From assembly GCF_036421855.1 (NCBI RefSeq), contig NZ_JAZGOK010000001.1: a DNA stretch of 64,000 bases. One strand, 5' to 3'. Position numbers and translations under genes: made by a program. The number at the start of each line of letters is the position of its first letter. Position 1 is the first letter of the stretch. Source of the DNA: Georgenia_B sunbinii (GTDB taxonomy: Bacteria; Actinomycetota; Actinomycetes; Actinomycetales; Actinomycetaceae). Below are positions 16,773 to 24,725 of the stretch, piece after piece. The notes below the pieces were generated by a model. The model ran no database searches, had not been told where the DNA came from, and worked only from the letters and a program-made list of their open reading frames with translations.

Positions 16773-17321
16773 ATGGCACACCTCAACGGCAAGACAGTCG
16801 CGTTCCTCGCCACCGACGGCTTCGAGGACTCCGAGTTCACCGAGCCGTGGCGGGCGGTCACCGACGCCGGCGCGACCGCGACGGTGATCGCACCGGACGA
16901 GGGCACCATCACCGGGAAGAACGGCCACGAGGCCGGGGTGGATCTCACCACCGCCGCGGCCAGCGCCGCCGACTATGACGCGCTCGTGCTGCCCGGCGGC
17001 GTCGTCAACGGTGACCACCTGCGGATGGACGACCACGCGGTGCGGTTCGTCCGCGACATCTTCGCCCAGCACAAGCCGGTGGGCGTCATCTGCCACGGCG
17101 GCTGGATCCTCACCGACGCCGACGTGCTGCACGGCCGCAAGCTCACCTCCTACCCGAGCCTCAAGACCGACCTGTCCAACGCCGGGGCCACCTGGGTGGA
17201 CGAGGAAGTCGTCGTCGACGCCGGCCTGGTGAGCAGCCGCAACCCGGGCGACCTGCCGGCCTTCACCGCGAAGCTGGTCGAGGAGATCGGCGAGGGCAAG
17301 CACCGCGGCCAGACGGCCTGA
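16773..17321 (+). CDS. PfpI/DJ-1 family protein (type 1 glutamine amidotransferase-like)
   Basis: 182 residues from an ATG preceded by GGAGGAG. The chain is a single DJ-1/PfpI domain: TDGFEDSEFTEP near the start, DALVLPGG, and the nucleophile elbow VICHGGW with the reactive cysteine near residue 109. PfpI-type proteins are variously stress-related chaperones, deglycases or peptidases; which of these applies cannot be told. It is the last backbone gene before the low-GC island. Confidence 0.92.
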   Translation: MAHLNGKTVAFLATDGFEDSEFTEPWRAVTDAGATATVIAPDEGTITGKNGHEAGVDLTTAAASAADYDALVLPGGVVNGDHLRMDDHAVRFVRDIFAQHKPVGVICHGGWILTDADVLHGRKLTSYPSLKTDLSNAGATWVDEEVVVDAGLVSSRNPGDLPAFTAKLVEEIGEGKHRGQTA

Positions 17322-18648
17322 GGACCGCCGTCGTCCCGTCGAGGAAGGCGTCGGTCCCGTTGCGCGCTCTGCCTTCCCGCAGCCTTGAGGGACGCCTCGC
17401 CATCAGGATTGGGCGGCAGGGGGAGCACCACGGCCAGGGAGGGACAGGTCTGGAGAGACCCTTAGCAGATCCGCTGCTCGATGGGGACTCCGCCCCGTAA
17501 ACGATCCCTCACGGGACATCGCCCAAACACTTGGCTTAGCCGGCGGCGCGTCGCCGCGGTCGGTTCGGCTTACGACAGTCCAGGCACGGCCGTGGTCAGG
17601 CGCCGGGAGATGTGCTCGCAATGGTCATGCCTGTGGCCGGCCCGCCAGATTCCCCAGGCGTTCGCGGCCGTGCGAATGATTGACGGGCTCGTCGGGAGCG
17701 ACGCCCGCGTTTCGATGCGTTCAGCCAGTCGACGGCATCAAGGATGCATGCCCCGGCCTGGATGTCAGTGGTATCGACGACGATGGCTCGATGACAAAAA
17801 TTGCCTTCATGCGCAGGGAGACACGGGCCGACAACGCCCGCGGGATGGTGCCCAACAGCTGAGGGTCCAAACTACTGCGATCTGCAGGTCGTGGGCTTCA
17901 TCAGCCCGAAGAGACGCGGGCGGCGCTCGTCAGCCTTGAAGAGCTGACCACGCTGGAGCGCGAGGCGCAGCCGCTCCGCCTCCCCCTGCTCGCTTTGCAT
18001 CCGCAGCCACAGCACCTTCCCCTCCTGAGCAGACTCGTCGATGACGACAGGTTGTCGCGGCTCTTCGTGATGGTCTGGTCACATCCCGAACTGTGCCAAG
18101 CATGGCTCGAGGCCGATCAAGCGTTCGATCTTCTCACTGGCGAAGGCGCTCGCACTCCGCCGGGTGAACATTCCGCCGGCCCGCGAAGGTGCCGTGGCTG
18201 ATCTGCGGTCATTGCGCTGATCGCGTGGTCGGCTGCTCGAGTGCCGCATCCCTACTCCTCCGCCTAGGCTGCGTTGTTCAACTGACGGGGCGCCGTCCAA
18301 CGAACCCGATGCGGCGGCACGGAGCGGTTAGGGAAGTGCACGCGATGCCCCTTCCGCGCGAGGATCCCGTGCGAGACACTGTCGGGCGCTCCCTGAGTCG
18401 CACATCCGGGCGCCGCCGCTCGCTCAGGGCCTAAACGGCGCCGCGCGATCCGGGGCTGCCCCCGCGCCCCGGATGCGAAGCCGCCACGCCAACGCACCTC
18501 CCGCACTACACCGCCATCTGCGAAGAGCCAGCAAAGCGGTGCCATCTCATATTTTGGGACTGGCACTTCGAATCAGCGGACGAGGGAAACCGTTGACTAT
18601 GCTGACGCGCGGCGGGGACCCGCCTAGACCTGACGAGGGGGAGCAATA
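17322..18648. other. Island margin without an intact gene
   Basis: This 1.3-kb stretch has visibly lower GC and weaker codon bias than its surroundings, with no frame that has both a credible start and family resemblance. One frame at 17863-18201 reads like coding sequence without a start. A GC hairpin near 18449-18475 (ATCCGGGGC with its complement) may be a terminator. The rest looks like degraded transferred DNA. Confidence 0.5.
17863..18201 (+). pseudogene. Probable coding remnant, family not recognised
   Basis: After a stop codon at 17860 the frame stays open to 18201 and encodes a leucine- and glutamate-rich stretch (for example ALVSLEELTTLEREAQ, then LVDDDRLSRLFVMVWSHPEL). It reads like a helical protein, but no ATG or GTG start with a ribosome site is found at its beginning. 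I take it as a 3' remnant of a lost gene; it might also be non-coding. Confidence 0.3.
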
Positions 18649-19176
18649 GTGCGCAATATTCAGGTTCAGCCAGTTCAAGATGGAAAATGGAGTATACCGG
18701 TGGAGTCAGAGAGTGCCTGGCGACGTCTCCGGGCTGCCGCACTGGTCCTACTGGCTACTATGCTCGTCGGGTTCCTCCCGGCGTCGGCGTCGGCGTCGGG
18801 AGCTAATGCGGCGAATGACACCAGCGCCGCACTGGCTCTCGATCAGGTCCTCGTCAACGCGAGCTGCAGCAGCTCTAGGGGGTTGTCTGCAAACGCGTCA
18901 TACATAGGAACTCCGAATCGGACTTACTCCGTTCGGTACAGAATCAACGGCGGCGCCTGGCAGTCGGCGGGTAACGTTTCGACCGGGCAACACGGTATTG
19001 GATCCACGAACACGATTTATTCCCCTAACCTACGGTCAGGGAGCCACAGCATCGAATTCAGCATCAATGGAGCAAGTGGGAGAAAGTCTGTCTCCTGCGG
19101 CGGGTGTGCCTGCCGGATAGTCGGCCCAGCAGTTGCACTGTATCGCCACGATGCGTTGCATCGACATGAGTTCTAA
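18649..19176 (+). CDS. Hypothetical secreted protein in low-GC island
   Basis: 175 residues from a GTG with GAGGGGGAG just upstream. After a charged N-terminus there is a signal peptide (LRAAALVLLATMLVGFLPAS, then an ASASA cleavage region). The mature part has a beta-sandwich look (YSVRYRINGGAWQSAGNVS) with cysteines near each end of that region. GC content is clearly lower than the backbone, which indicates transfer. The C-terminal 30 residues look less protein-like, so the gene may have lost its original end. Function unknown. Confidence 0.55.
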   Translation: MRNIQVQPVQDGKWSIPVESESAWRRLRAAALVLLATMLVGFLPASASASGANAANDTSAALALDQVLVNASCSSSRGLSANASYIGTPNRTYSVRYRINGGAWQSAGNVSTGQHGIGSTNTIYSPNLRSGSHSIEFSINGASGRKSVSCGGCACRIVGPAVALYRHDALHRHEF

Positions 19177-19474
19177 GCCTCGCATAATCGCCTCGCCTCC
19201 GGTGGGGTCTAGGCCTCGACGCTGGTCCGAACTTCCACCGGATATTGTCGCGATCGAATTGCCCCTCCTCATCGAGGCTGCCGACTGCGCCAGCGCTGTG
19301 GTCGCCTTAATTAGCGGCAATCATCTGTCTACTGAACAACTCGCGGCGCTGGGGCGTCTCAACTTTCAGGCCTATCTCAAGAGTTTCGACCCTCCCGTAG
19401 CCTTGCTCACCGACCAGACTATAGTGAGCCCTGAATTCGCGACGGCCTACTCGATCGTCGAGGGTATAATATAG
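19166..19474 (+). CDS. Hypothetical small protein in low-GC island
   Basis: About 102 residues from an ATG overlapping the end of the secreted-protein gene by 11 bases. The amphipathic composition (IVAIELPLLIEAADCASAVV, then LSTEQLAALGRLNF) is compatible with a helical soluble protein. No family is recognised and no clear ribosome site is seen. It may be translationally coupled to the gene before it, or be spurious. Confidence 0.35.
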   Translation: MSSKPRIIASPPVGSRPRRWSELPPDIVAIELPLLIEAADCASAVVALISGNHLSTEQLAALGRLNFQAYLKSFDPPVALLTDQTIVSPEFATAYSIVEGII

Positions 19475-19490
19475 GACGATCATAGCGTAT

Positions 19491-19858
19491 CTAGCCGCCC
19501 CCTCGGGAAGCTGCGTTTCGGACAGTTGCGCGTGCCGCAACGGGGTGCTGCGGCCCCCGTCCAGCCTGAGGATGATCGACCGGCCCCATGGTGTCGTCCG
19601 TCCACCGCGGCACGAGATGTACGTGGAGTGTCCCACCGTCTGCGTCGCGGCCTCGCCGTTGGACTGGATGATGTTGAGTCCACCTGGCCGGAGCGCCTCA
19701 CGAATCGCGTCGGCCATGAGAATCGCAGCACGAGAGAGTTGTGCCGCCTCGTCGAGATTGATTCCCCAGATGTCAGGGATATTTCGCTGGTGAGGTTGAC
19801 CCCGTTTGGTGGACATCTGAGCCGGCCAGGTTTGCCTGGCGGGAGAGGATGTCGTTAT
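19491..19858 (-). pseudogene. HIT-family hydrolase, frameshifted and 5'-truncated
   Basis: One minus-strand frame (from about 19858) encodes the middle of a HIT protein, ending in GLNIIQSNGEAATQTV. The catalytic motif LHVHLVPRWTDD then continues in a different frame, ending at a TAG at 19491. Restoring one C near 19635 joins them into QTVGHLHVHLVPR, the canonical histidine triad. The N-terminal third is missing at the boundary with the insertion-sequence remnant at about 19860. HIT proteins are nucleotide hydrolases or transferases. This copy is very likely dead. Confidence 0.7.
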
Positions 19859-19859
19859 G

Positions 19860-20700
19860 GGTGCGAAGAGTGCTCTTCGCGGTTCGTGGTGAACGACCTG
19901 TTGTGATCGGCGTTCACGCCACTGCTCTCGCGACGCTGGTCAGGAGTATACGTGCCCTGTAGTTGGCGGAGTTCGTGAAGCCGCGTCCGGTGCGTTTGAT
20001 GTTCTTGATGGCGGCGTGCGTGCTCTCGACCTTCGCGGTGGTGCCACCGGTGACGATGAGCACCTCGATGGCTTCCCACCAGGTCACAACGGTGTCGTAG
20101 AGGCGGTCGGTCTCGGGCATACGGGCGACCTGGACGTAGTGGCCCAGCCGCATCCGCTCCTCCCCGGCCTGGGCCAGTGTCTCGGCGTTCAGCAGCCGGC
20201 GCAGCTGCTCCTTGACACCCCAGGCGGCGCCGAGCTCGTCGGTCGGATCATCCTCGCGGAACACCCACTGCAGGCGCGCCGAGGCCCGAGGGGAGAGCGT
20301 GTCGGCCCCGCGCAGCAGCAGGGTGCGGTGAGCCCAGGACGCGTCGCTCTTGCGGCCACGGCGCCCGTGCTGCTCACGAGCCAGGCGCTGGCGAACCGAG
20401 GTCACCATGTCGTTAGCCAGCTTGACCAGGTGAAACTTGTCCACCGACACAGCCGCACGCGGCAGGTGGTTACGCACTGCCTTGCGGAACGCGGCCGAGG
20501 GGTCGATCGCCACCACCTCCACCCCCTCGCGCCACTGCTGGCAGCGGTCGGCCAGCCACCGGCCCACCACCGCGGGGCCCCGGCCGTCCACGATGCCCAG
20601 GACCTGGCCGGTGGTGATGTCCACGAGCGTGGTCATCCACGGCTCGAACCGCCGCCACCCGCCGGCCTCGTCACGAAACCAGCGCACCGAGCGGTAGCGC
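19860..20700 (-). mobile_element. ISL3-family insertion sequence remnant
   Basis: The segment carries the 3' two-thirds of an ISL3 transposase gene and, beyond its stop codon, what looks like one IS end (19860-19900, including the near-palindrome GAAGAG-TG-CTCTTC at 19866-19879). The other end is missing: homology stops abruptly at about 20700, where a plus-strand gene fragment begins. It abuts the truncated HIT gene, so it probably inserted there and later lost its far end. Confidence 0.7.
19914..20699 (-). pseudogene. ISL3-family transposase, N-terminus missing
   Basis: About 261 residues remain of a protein usually over 400 long. The RNase H-like core is visible from RYRSVRWFRDEAGGW, through VVAIDPSAAFRKAVR with the second catalytic Asp and SVDKFHLVKLAND, to KVESTHAAIKNIKRTGRG with the catalytic Glu. 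The zinc-finger and helix-turn-helix part and the first catalytic Asp are absent, since homology ends at 20699. No start codon belongs to this fragment. It cannot be an active transposase, though it shows how the island was formed. Confidence 0.85.
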
Positions 20701-20888
20701 TGCTGGTCACCGGCATCGCCGCGACCTCGGCGACCCTCGCGGGGATCGCCCTGCACGAACACGTCCTCGCGCCCGCTACCCCCGCCCTGTGGGGCGCCGT
20801 GCTGGCGGGGACGTGGGCCACCGTCACCCTGATCGCTACCGCTGACCTTGCTTTGCGCCGTCCGACGGAGCTCGCCAAGGATCGCTAG
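20701..20888 (+). pseudogene. C-terminal fragment of a membrane protein
   Basis: From the transposase breakpoint the plus strand is open to a TAG at 20888 with strong GC bias at third codon positions. It encodes two hydrophobic segments (LLVTGIAATSATLAGIAL and LWGAVLAGTWATVTLIATA) and a charged tail. It looks like the end of a membrane protein whose front was lost at the IS junction. Family not recognised. Confidence 0.45.
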
Positions 20889-20913
20889 TCCGGGCACCTT
20901 CATGGTCGGTGCG

Positions 20914-22212
20914 TCAGTCAGCCGAGGGGGCGACGCGACGCTCGGCGTCGTGGTCGTCCTCGTCGGCCGAGGCGTCCCCGCGGCGTAGCCCCGTGGCCTG
21001 GCGGCGCAGCGCCCGGTAGCCGGCCGCGACACCGGCATGCACCTGCGGGTGGGCAGCGAGCAGCACGACGACGGCACCCAGTGCCAGCTGCCAGGCGACC
21101 GCACCGGCGACCGCCGGCGGGGATGCGCCGACCACAGCCATCCGGCCCGGGCCGATCGACCCTGCGGCGGCCTGGGTGAGCAGCGCGACGACGACCGCGG
21201 CCACCGCGGCGGCCACCACCCCGCTGAGCGCGGCGCGCCACCAGACCGCCTCGAACCGCTGCCGGTGCAGCCAGCCGCCCAGGCCGGCGCCGACGGCGAT
21301 CCCGACGACGATCCACCAGCCGAGGTCCGGGGAGCCCGGCGCGGGCAGCGCACCGAGCATCGGCACCGCCGGCAGCGGGCCGGCGATGACCTCGGTCGGG
21401 CTGAACACCGTGCCGGCCCCGACGGCGAAGCCGGGTCCGACCAGCCAGGCGAGCACCCACAGGATGGCGGTCGGCAGGTACGCCAGCTGTCCGAGCACGA
21501 GCGCGACCGTCCCGAGGCGCCCGACCTCGAGCGCCTCGTGCAGCTCGAGGACCGTCACTACCCCCTGGACGAGGGCGGTGACCGTCAGCACGGTCGCGAT
21601 GAGCAGCAGCGCCACCACCGCGCCGATGCCTGCTCGCACCCCGGAGGCGACGAGTTCCGGCAGCCGGCCGCGCAGCCGCACCCACCAGGACGGTGGCAGG
21701 GCGCGCGAGCGCCACAGCGCCAGCTGCAGCCCGACGGCCGCCATCACCACTGCGGTGGCGGCGATCCCGACCCGACCGGCGGGGCCGGGGACGATCGCGG
21801 AGATCCCGAGGACGGACACGAGGTAGCCGCCCAGCGTGAACGCGGCGCCGGCGTGGCTGCGCAGCCGCGCCCGGCGGGCGGCGCCGTAGATCAGGCCCAC
21901 GCTCACCAGCGACAGGCCGAGCGGGGCCAGCGACACCACCCCGCTGCCGACCATGACGACGGTGGCACCGTGGCCGAGCAGCCAGATGCCGGTGCCGACG
22001 ACGGCGGCGTCGACCCAGCTCGCCTCACCGAGCACCGGGGCTGCCGCGGTCGCGACGTAGGCGGCGACGGTCGGGACGACGACGAGCAGCCAGCCGATGA
22101 GGGCGGCCTCGACACCCGCCAGGGTGGCCCGCAGCCAGGCCTCGGGCACGCGGGGTGCGCGCCGGGTGGGGCCGATCACCCGGGCGGTGGCTGACGTGGT
22201 CATCGGTCCCAT
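20914..22212 (-). CDS. DUF6350 polytopic membrane protein
   Basis: 432 residues with about ten hydrophobic segments, a charged C-terminal tail and few polar motifs. Together with its place behind sucD on the same strand and in the purN/purH neighbourhood, this matches the actinobacterial DUF6350 family, which is annotated in some genomes as the cell-division protein PerM. A start nine bases later (MTTSATA) is possible. In other actinobacteria purN usually follows closely; here 4.7 kb intervene. Confidence 0.8.
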   Translation of the reverse strand: MGPMTTSATARVIGPTRRAPRVPEAWLRATLAGVEAALIGWLLVVVPTVAAYVATAAAPVLGEASWVDAAVVGTGIWLLGHGATVVMVGSGVVSLAPLGLSLVSVGLIYGAARRARLRSHAGAAFTLGGYLVSVLGISAIVPGPAGRVGIAATAVVMAAVGLQLALWRSRALPPSWWVRLRGRLPELVASGVRAGIGAVVALLLIATVLTVTALVQGVVTVLELHEALEVGRLGTVALVLGQLAYLPTAILWVLAWLVGPGFAVGAGTVFSPTEVIAGPLPAVPMLGALPAPGSPDLGWWIVVGIAVGAGLGGWLHRQRFEAVWWRAALSGVVAAAVAAVVVALLTQAAAGSIGPGRMAVVGASPPAVAGAVAWQLALGAVVVLLAAHPQVHAGVAAGYRALRRQATGLRRGDASADEDDHDAERRVAPSAD

Positions 22213-22298
22213 CGTCCGCGCAGCACGCTCCGTTCACCCGCTACCGGCCCGGCGTGTCGCCCGTCGCCGGCGGGCGCCCCACCACCCCGCACGCTCCC

Positions 22299-22388
22299 GT
22301 GGACAATCCAGCTCTCGCCGAAGAAGACCCGTCACCGACAGCAGACTTGTCGCCGACAGCAGACTTGTCACCGACAGCAGGGTTGTCG
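22299..22388. repeat. 18-bp tandem repeat array D (mixed orientation)
   Basis: One unit in reverse orientation (22299-22316), one badly diverged 18-base unit, then three plus-orientation units with cores GACAGCAGACTTGTC, GACAGCAGACTTGTC and GACAGCAGGGTTGTC (22337-22385). It lies between sucD and DUF6350. Having both orientations in phase within one array is unusual for slippage alone and suggests rearrangement inside the array. Confidence 0.88.
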
Positions 22389-22411
22389 ACGCCGTCGTCG
22401 GGGAAATGACA

Positions 22412-22451
22412 CGGCCGCCGTCCCTGCCCGGTGGGGCGAGGACGGCGGCCG
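22412..22451 (-). terminator. Hairpin behind sucD
   Basis: Perfect 12-bp stem, CGGCCGCCGTCC at 22412-22423 with its complement at 22440-22451, and a 16-base GC-rich loop. It is 15 bases beyond the sucD stop codon on the minus strand and likely ends the sucCD transcript. Confidence 0.7.
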
Positions 22452-22465
22452 GTCGTGCGAGGGCG

Positions 22466-23386
22466 TCAGCCCTGGAGGATCTCCCGGGCGAGACGCGCGG
22501 TCTCGCTCGGGGTCTTGCCGACCTTGACGCCGGCCGCCTCGAGCGCGACCTGCTTGGCCTCGGCGGTCCCCGACGAGCCGGAGACGATAGCGCCGGCGTG
22601 GCCCATGGTCTTGCCCTCGGGGGCGGTGAAGCCGGCAACGTACCCGACGACCGGCTTGGTCACGTTGTCCTTGATGAACTCCGCGGCGCGCTCCTCGGCG
22701 TCGCCGCCGATCTCCCCGATCATCACGATGACCTCGGTGTCCGGGTCCGCCTCGAACGCCGCGAGGGCGTCGATGTGGGTGGTGCCGATGATCGGGTCGC
22801 CACCGATACCGATGGCGGTGGTGAAGCCGATGTCACGCAGCTCGTACATCATCTGGTAGGTCAGCGTGCCGGACTTGGACACCAGCCCGATCTTGCCCGG
22901 GCCGGTGATGTCGGCCGGCGTGATGCCGACGTTCGACTTGCCGGGGCTGATGATGCCGGGGCAGTTCGGGCCGATGAGGCGCACGCCCTTGCTCTGCGCG
23001 TAGGCGAAGAACTCGGCGGTGTCGGCGACCGGGACACCCTCGGTGATGATGACGACGAGCGGGATCCCGGCGTCGACGGCCTCGACGACCGCGGCCTTGG
23101 TGAAGGCCGGCGGCACGAAGATGACCGAGACGTCGGCGCCGGTGGCCTCCTTGGCCTCGGCGACGGTCCCGTAGACAGCGACGCTGACCGTGCCGGCCTC
23201 GCGCGACTCGGCGCCGGGCCCGATGGGCTCGACGTCGAAGTCGACGGTGGTGCCGGCCTTGCGGGGGTTGACGCCCCCGACGATCTGGGTACCCGAGCCG
23301 AGCATCCGGCGGGTGTGCTTCTGCCCCTCGGCCCCGGTCATGCCCTGGACGATGACACGCGAGTCAGCATTGAGAAAGATCGACAT
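22466..23386 (-). CDS. sucD: Succinyl-CoA synthetase alpha subunit
   Basis: 306 residues. The CoA-binding Rossmann part includes IVQGMTGAEGQKHTRRML, and the phosphohistidine site is in GHAGAIVSGSSGTAEAK. Together with SucC it converts succinyl-CoA to succinate with nucleotide triphosphate formation in the TCA cycle. It starts 16 bases behind the sucC stop codon, so the two are cotranscribed. Confidence 0.97.
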   Translation of the reverse strand: MSIFLNADSRVIVQGMTGAEGQKHTRRMLGSGTQIVGGVNPRKAGTTVDFDVEPIGPGAESREAGTVSVAVYGTVAEAKEATGADVSVIFVPPAFTKAAVVEAVDAGIPLVVIITEGVPVADTAEFFAYAQSKGVRLIGPNCPGIISPGKSNVGITPADITGPGKIGLVSKSGTLTYQMMYELRDIGFTTAIGIGGDPIIGTTHIDALAAFEADPDTEVIVMIGEIGGDAEERAAEFIKDNVTKPVVGYVAGFTAPEGKTMGHAGAIVSGSSGTAEAKQVALEAAGVKVGKTPSETARLAREILQG

Positions 23387-23401
23387 TGTGGTCCGGTCCC
23401 C

Positions 23402-24562
23402 TTACTTCGCGAGCTCGGCGGCCTTGGCCGCGGCGTCGTCCATCGTGTCCACCATGGTCACCAGCGGGTGGCTGGCCTCGTCGAGGATGCGTCGCCCCTC
23501 GACGACGGCGTTGCCGTCCAACCGCACGACCAGCGGCTTGGTCGCCTTGTCGCCGAGGATCTCCAGCGCGTTGACGATGCCCTTGGCGACCTCGTCGCAC
23601 GCGGTGATGCCGCCGAAGACGTTCACGAAGACGCTCCGGACCTGCGCGTCGCCGAGGATGACGTCGAGGCCGTTGGCCATCACCTCGGCGTTGGCGCCAC
23701 CACCGATGTCGAGGAAGTTCGCCGGGCCGACGCCGTGCTTCTCGCCGGCGTAGGCGACGACGTCGAGCGTGCTCATCACGAGGCCCGCGCCGTTGCCGAT
23801 GATGCCGACCTGGCCGTCGAGCTTGACGTAGTTGAGGTCGAGCGCCTTAGCCTTGGCCTCGAGCGGGTCCGCGGCGTCCTTGTCCTCGAGCGCGGCGTGG
23901 TCGGGCTGGCGGAACGAGGCGTTCTCGTCGAGCGAGACCTTGCCGTCGAGTGCGACGATCGCGCCGTCCTCGGTGCGCACGAGGGGGTTGACCTCGACGA
24001 GGGTGGCGTCCTCCTCGGCGTAGACCGTCCACAGCTTCTGGATGGTGCTCGCGACCTCGTCGGCGATGTCGGCGGCGAAGCCGGCCGCGGCGACGATCTC
24101 CTGCGCCTTGGCGGCGTCGATGCCCACGATCGGGTCGACGGCGATCCGGGCGAGAGCTTCCGGCCGCTCGACCGCGAGCTCTTCGATCTCCATGCCACCC
24201 TCGACGCTCGCCATCGCCAGGTAGCGGCGCTCGGCGCGGTCGAGGAGCACCGAGAAGTAGAACTCCTCAGCGATCTTCGCACCCTCGGCGATCATCACGC
24301 GGTGCACGGTGTGGCCCTTGATGTCCATGCCGAGGATCGCCGTGGCGTGGGCCTCGGCCTCCTCGGGGCTGTGGGCGAGCTTGACGCCGCCCGCCTTCCC
24401 CCGGCCCCCGGTCTTCACCTGGGCCTTGACGACGACCGTGCCGCCGCCGAGCTGCTCCGCGGCTGCCCGTGCCTCGGCCGGCGTCGTCGCAACGATGCCG
24501 CCAAGGACAGGGACGCCGTGCTTCTCGAACACGTCACGTGCCTGATACTCGAAAAGGTCCAC
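23402..24562 (-). CDS. sucC: Succinyl-CoA synthetase beta subunit
   Basis: 386 residues from a GTG at 24562 with GAGAGGAC upstream; the family's usual N-terminus DLFEYQARDVFEKHGVPV starts there, so the ATG further upstream is rejected. The ATP-grasp domain shows VVKAQVKTGGRGKAGGVK, and the C-terminal part has FVNVFGGITACDEVA. It binds nucleotide and succinate and is the first gene of sucCD. A palindrome about 40 bases before the start is shared with icd. Confidence 0.97.
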   Translation of the reverse strand: MDLFEYQARDVFEKHGVPVLGGIVATTPAEARAAAEQLGGGTVVVKAQVKTGGRGKAGGVKLAHSPEEAEAHATAILGMDIKGHTVHRVMIAEGAKIAEEFYFSVLLDRAERRYLAMASVEGGMEIEELAVERPEALARIAVDPIVGIDAAKAQEIVAAAGFAADIADEVASTIQKLWTVYAEEDATLVEVNPLVRTEDGAIVALDGKVSLDENASFRQPDHAALEDKDAADPLEAKAKALDLNYVKLDGQVGIIGNGAGLVMSTLDVVAYAGEKHGVGPANFLDIGGGANAEVMANGLDVILGDAQVRSVFVNVFGGITACDEVAKGIVNALEILGDKATKPLVVRLDGNAVVEGRRILDEASHPLVTMVDTMDDAAAKAAELAK

Positions 24563-24596
24563 CCGGTGAGTCCTCTCGTTTACGTCCGGCGAATGC

Positions 24597-24608
24597 CTCG
24601 ACTTCGAG
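24597..24608 (-). promoter_or_regulatory. Palindromic operator candidate upstream of sucC
   Basis: CTCGA-N2-TCGAG, the same arms and spacing as at 10314-10325 upstream of icd. On the minus strand a TATGGT -10 candidate (24621-24626) lies 12 bases upstream of it, which would put the palindrome at or just after the transcription start. Predicted from sequence only. Confidence 0.45.
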
Positions 24609-24725
24609 ACATCTTCGAACACCATACCGCCCGACCCGGCCGTTCGCGGACCGGGCGCCGAGCGTGGGGTTGGGCCCACAACCGGCACAACCGCGCGGCT
24701 CGGCGCTCGGCCCGCAGCCGGTCGA

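Noticed and set aside
17322..20913. Prophage or integrative element
   Set aside because: No integrase, tRNA target, phage structural gene or pair of attachment sites is visible; only a truncated ISL3 copy and gene remnants.
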